From Flavilitoribacter nigricans DSM 23189 = NBRC 102662 (GTDB lineage: Bacteria; Bacteroidota; Bacteroidia; Chitinophagales; Saprospiraceae): 64,000 bases of DNA. Under the pieces are notes generated by a model. The model searched no databases. It saw only the letters and a list, made by a program, of their open reading frames with translations, and was not told the origin of the DNA. The stretch is from positions 289,182 to 353,181 of the forward strand of contig NZ_PDUD01000020.1 of NCBI RefSeq assembly GCF_002646595.1. The letters are read 5' to 3'. Made by a program: the position numbers and the translations under genes. This document shows positions 62,154 through 64,000 of the stretch, piece after piece (the first letter of the stretch is position 1; each line of letters begins with the position of its first letter).

Positions 62154-62600
62154 CTTCCTGCGAAGTCACCGTCGGAATAGGGGAGCGGTGTCCCCTGTTC
62201 TTAAGCAACAGGAAGCTTGGCAGGGAGACACACGTCTCCCCGCCGACTTCGCAGTATAGCCCCCGCTTCGTTCGCTCAACCCCAATAGAGCCGCAGCGGG
62301 AATTCTTGAAATATGGTTGCTGAAGAACCTGAATCGCCGGAGGGTACAACGCGATTGCCCAGTTCTTCCGATTGGTATGTGATAGCTCGTAGATCAGACC
62401 GAAGGAGTCGAACCTCCGCGAGTTCCGAAATCTGATTGTTAGGTAGGGAAAGGAGCGTCCCGGACGAGAATGGGGACGCTCAACCATAATCCCCTAACTA
62501 GAAATTGTAATCATTGCTGGTGAGGCTTTAAAGGATCACTCCCCCGGAAAGGTAGAGGGAGTGACCGGTAATAGCCTCTAACTCACTTTAATTTTTCCGC
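62154..62600. other. Hairpin-rich non-coding region, candidate rolling-circle origin
   Basis: About 500 bases without a gene, filled with stems. CTGCGAAGTC/GACTTCGCAG (62158-62167, 62245-62254) encloses AGGGGA/TCCCCT, CCTGTT/AACAGG and GGGAGAC/GTCTCCC (62223-62229, 62234-62240). Then come GAAGAAC/GTTCTTC (62322-62328, 62362-62368) enclosing AATCGC/GCGATT, ATCAGA/TCTGAT (62393-62398, 62431-62436) around a T-arm-like loop, GAGCGTCCC/GGGACGCTC (62453-62461, 62473-62481), TCACTCCC/GGGAGTGA (62536-62543, 62557-62564), and TTTTTCCGC/GCGGAAAAA (from 62592). It lies upstream of rep, where double- and single-strand origins are expected. Confidence 0.65.
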
Positions 62601-62623
62601 TACCTGGTCAAGTGGCGGAAAAA

Positions 62624-62652
62624 GGGCGGCCGGATCTGGTCGACGGCCGCCC
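62624..62652 (-). terminator. Terminator of the 62663 gene
   Basis: GGGCGGCCG (62624-62632) and CGGCCGCCC (62644-62652) form a perfect 9-bp GC-rich stem; the minus strand continues TTTTTCC. It starts 11 bases after the gene's stop. Confidence 0.88.
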
Positions 62653-62662
62653 GCTCATGAAA

Positions 62663-62992
62663 CTAAACCCCAGTTAAGACTGCCGGTGATGATAAACCGT
62701 ATTTCTTGCCGGACGGGATCCAGTGCTGCAGGAATTGCTCCACAACTTCCCGTTCCCGATCAGACATGCCTTTTTTGCCCAAATCGTACTCGATCATGAT
62801 GTCGTACGGCGACTGCCCAAAAAATTCGGCTAATACGATCAGTTGGTGGAAAGTGCAGCGGGATGGATCGTTGATCACTTTGGTTTTCATAATCGAACTT
62901 CCCATCTGTTCCGGCTGCTTAAGCCAGTCCTGATGGTATTGACCAATTAAATCTTTGCCATCTTTTCGGAACAATTCCTTGAATTTCTCCAT
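62663..62992 (-). CDS. Possible XRE-like regulator of the element (109 residues)
   Basis: The start at ATG 62992 gives MEKFKELFRKDGKDLIGQYH; an in-frame codon at 63040 is less likely because it adds an uncharacteristic segment. CTFHQLIVLAEFFGQSPYDIM has the helix pattern of the last helices of a XRE/Cro fold (compare T..L..LA..F..SP.D.L), though the first helices are weak. It is divergent from a clear HTH regulator, with palindromes in between, like a phage repressor/Cro region. It has its own terminator. Confidence 0.5.
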   Translation of the reverse strand: MEKFKELFRKDGKDLIGQYHQDWLKQPEQMGSSIMKTKVINDPSRCTFHQLIVLAEFFGQSPYDIMIEYDLGKKGMSDREREVVEQFLQHWIPSGKKYGLSSPAVLTGV

Positions 62993-63027
62993 ATCAGTGG
63001 TATGTTGCAGCAAAACTTTTCCAGTCC

Positions 63028-63140
63028 AAGTTGTGGCCAACTTTGATTAAAAGTTTTTTACATTTGCTAAATGTGATTTTCTTTTTACGAAAGTAGAATA
63101 ATTCACGACTTTTTGCAAACATATGACGATTAAAATCGTC
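63028..63140. promoter_or_regulatory. Operator region between divergent regulators
   Basis: Three palindromes lie in the 174-base gap: AAGTTG-TGGC-CAACTT (63028-63043), ACATTT-GCT-AAATGT (63060-63074), and GACGATTAAAATCGTC (63125-63140, 7-bp arms, AA centre). The last is 26 bases before the start of the plus-strand HTH gene. These are candidate operators for one or both regulators. Confidence 0.6.
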
Positions 63141-63166
63141 AAAATTAATACATTTTTCCTATTGTA

Positions 63167-63526
63167 ATGTATTTAGAGCAGAACATCAGATTTTTACGAA
63201 AGTCGAATGGTATTAATCAAACTGACCTTGGTAAACGGGTTGGAAAGAGTAAGGAAGTTATCAGTACTTATGAAAGAGGAAAGATTCAGCCTCCCATTGA
63301 TGTTGTCTTTGAATTATCAAAGGTTTTTCAAGTATCAATGGAAGATTTATTGATGAGAGATATAGAAACGCACGGAACTTCTGGCACCCCACCTTCTGAA
63401 GAAGAGCGTATCAGCGATGAAAGGATTATGCAAATAAATAAATTGCTAGAACAAAGGGTGCAAACCTTAGAACGGGAAATTCGACGAAATAATCCAGATT
63501 TAGCAGATGAACTGGGAATTGACTAG
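63167..63526 (+). CDS. XRE-family HTH regulator
   Basis: A 119-residue protein. Residues 3-60 are a XRE/Cro-type helix-turn-helix: LEQNIRFLRKSNGINQTDLG, then KRVGKSKEVISTYERGKIQP and VFELSKVFQVSMEDLLMRD. The C-terminal half is a charged helix (NKLLEQRVQTLEREIRRNN), likely a dimerising coiled coil. It is AT-rich compared with the genes to the left. It faces away from the 62663 gene and probably binds the palindromes between them, controlling the element. Confidence 0.88.
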   Translation: MYLEQNIRFLRKSNGINQTDLGKRVGKSKEVISTYERGKIQPPIDVVFELSKVFQVSMEDLLMRDIETHGTSGTPPSEEERISDERIMQINKLLEQRVQTLEREIRRNNPDLADELGID

Positions 63527-63593
63527 CTATAGTAAAGTATAACACTAAAGTAGCAGTAAATAGAATTTGATTTTTCATCTAAACCACCATATT

Positions 63594-63743
63594 ATGCGCT
63601 TTCCACAAATTTCTCTTGAATGGATGCTCCTGGAAACAGGTGATATGTTCCAAGAAGATGATGGGGAAATTTCTCTATCTATTTCAATTATCAATGAATT
63701 TTCAAAACCTAATTTGTTTTCCGAAGGTGAGGAAGTAGAGTAG
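63594..63743 (+). CDS. Possible small ORF (49 residues)
   Basis: Frame from ATG 63594, MRFPQISLEWMLLETGDMFQ, acidic throughout and ending EGEEVE. It lies in the AT-rich tract after the HTH gene, 67 bases downstream on the same strand. The opposite-strand frame here has no coding features. Nothing else is supported in 63527-63930. Confidence 0.3.
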   Translation: MRFPQISLEWMLLETGDMFQEDDGEISLSISIINEFSKPNLFSEGEEVE

Positions 63744-63930
63744 GGGCTGCGGTAAAAGTCACGGTGATTGCGAATGAGGATGAAAAATGGCATGCTTTTT
63801 TGTTTTTTCCGTAAATTCTTTTTCTTTGCTTCCACACTCATCACTCCCCCCACCAATTAAGTATCATCTTTAGATCCTACCTGTAATGACAAAAGAACTT
63901 GTATTAAATTTGTGATCAAAAGAGACCACA

Positions 63931-64000
63931 ATGGGATTACATAAGAATGCAGGCTTGACCGAAAGTCAGCGAAAACAGATCAAAGCACTGTATAAAGCTG
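63931..64000 (+). CDS. Start of a possible transposase or HTH protein, cut by window edge
   Basis: Twenty-three residues are visible: MGLHKNAGLTESQRKQIKAL and three more. The HKNA.LT...R start recalls the N-terminus of IS481-type transposases, and the rest looks like a first HTH helix. Immediately upstream, TGTAATGACA near 63886 could be an insertion-sequence end, but the other end is not in view. Assignment is tentative. Confidence 0.35.
   Translation, partial: MGLHKNAGLTESQRKQIKALYKA

Larger units (their letters stand above)
55520..64000. mobile_element. Integrated rolling-circle-type element at tRNA-His; right end not seen
   Basis: From the tRNA-His 3' end rightward lie a large serine recombinase, several small membrane or unknown proteins, SSB, an HUH replication initiator, a hairpin-rich non-coding region and a pair of divergent regulators. 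Apart from one regulator, all main genes run on the minus strand with short gaps or overlaps. This set fits a plasmid-like or ssDNA-type replicon integrated by site-specific recombination. No relaxase, VirD4/VirB4, Zot ATPase or capsid gene was recognised. No second copy of the tRNA 3' end was found to the right, so the boundary lies beyond or was missed; the AT-rich part after 63.0 kb may be of different origin. Confidence 0.6.

Noticed and set aside
62380..62450. Complete tRNA gene on the minus strand
   Set aside because: Only a T-arm-like part folds; no D arm, no anticodon arm and no full acceptor pairing.
61660..62487. N-terminal extension of rep to 62487
   Set aside because: The extension overlaps a better frame (61659-62120) and the hairpin region and is Arg/Pro-rich without domain character; the TAATG overlap supports a rep start at 61659.
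55520..63526. Filamentous phage (inovirus) prophage
   Set aside because: Rep, SSB and small membrane proteins are suggestive, but there is no Zot-type ATPase with Walker motifs and no clear coat-protein signature.
63575..63856. 93-codon minus-strand frame
   Set aside because: Low complexity, no motif, and placed in AT-rich sequence opposite a slightly better small plus-strand frame.
1..64000. CRISPR array, rRNA operon or known riboswitch
   Set aside because: No regularly spaced repeats, no rRNA sequence and no recognisable riboswitch core were seen on either strand.

Overview
The window is a gene-dense bacterial chromosome segment that looks like a member of the Bacteroidota, most likely the Saprospiria (Lewinella or Haliscomenobacter relatives). 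The reasons are type IX secretion tails (a type A-like tail at the end of the thioredoxin-like protein at 3391 and a gliding-motility type B tail on the 1,823-residue PKD protein at 19026), a PorP/SprF partner, a dockerin-bearing secreted protein, Bacteroidota -7 boxes (TAnnTTTG) ahead of several genes, and weak or absent Shine-Dalgarno sequences. No taxonomic search was possible.

Layout. 1-18.9 kb is mostly core: polyphosphate kinase 1 (cut by the left edge), tilS, a secreted thioredoxin-like protein, the threonine-degradation pair tdh-kbl, 3-hydroxyacyl-CoA dehydrogenase, VanZ, CreD with a twin-palindrome operator, an S4 RNA-binding protein, PPK2, a DUF58 protein, thioredoxin, a DUF3810 metallopeptidase-like protein, SUI1/YciH, a CtlX-type hydrolase and an SDR. 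19-25.8 kb is a giant PKD adhesin-like protein with its PorP/SprF partner. 26-39 kb is again housekeeping: TM2/TPR/SHOCT, dynamin-like GTPase, WbqC, ARPP-1 lipoprotein, purK, dihydroorotase, transaldolase/FSA, nucleoside phosphorylase, ArsC-like, hemF, LuxE-like, ThiF-rhodanese. 39.3-42.1 kb is a secreted dockerin protein.

The first unusual region is 42.2-51 kb, all on the minus strand: a CHAT protease-domain protein, an nSTAND-type ATPase, a membrane WD40 protein, three tandem secreted paralogues of unknown family, and a divergent protein whose motifs match a protein-kinase-like fold. The ATPase and WD40 reading frames are in the same frame and separated by one TAA codon and ten sense codons, so they look like a single STAND-WD40 receptor interrupted by a nonsense codon. 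pgk and gapA follow.

The second unusual region starts at about 55.5 kb. After two tRNA-Glu genes, a MITE-like inverted repeat and tRNA-His, a large serine recombinase abuts and overlaps the 3' end of tRNA-His. Behind it lies a compact element: small membrane proteins joined by 4-bp overlaps, SSB, a rolling-circle HUH replication initiator, about 500 bp of consecutive strong hairpins (candidate replication origin), and two divergent regulator genes around palindromic operators. It reads as an integrated rolling-circle replicon. Its right end is not visible; the last 0.9 kb is AT-rich and ends in the start of a possible transposase.
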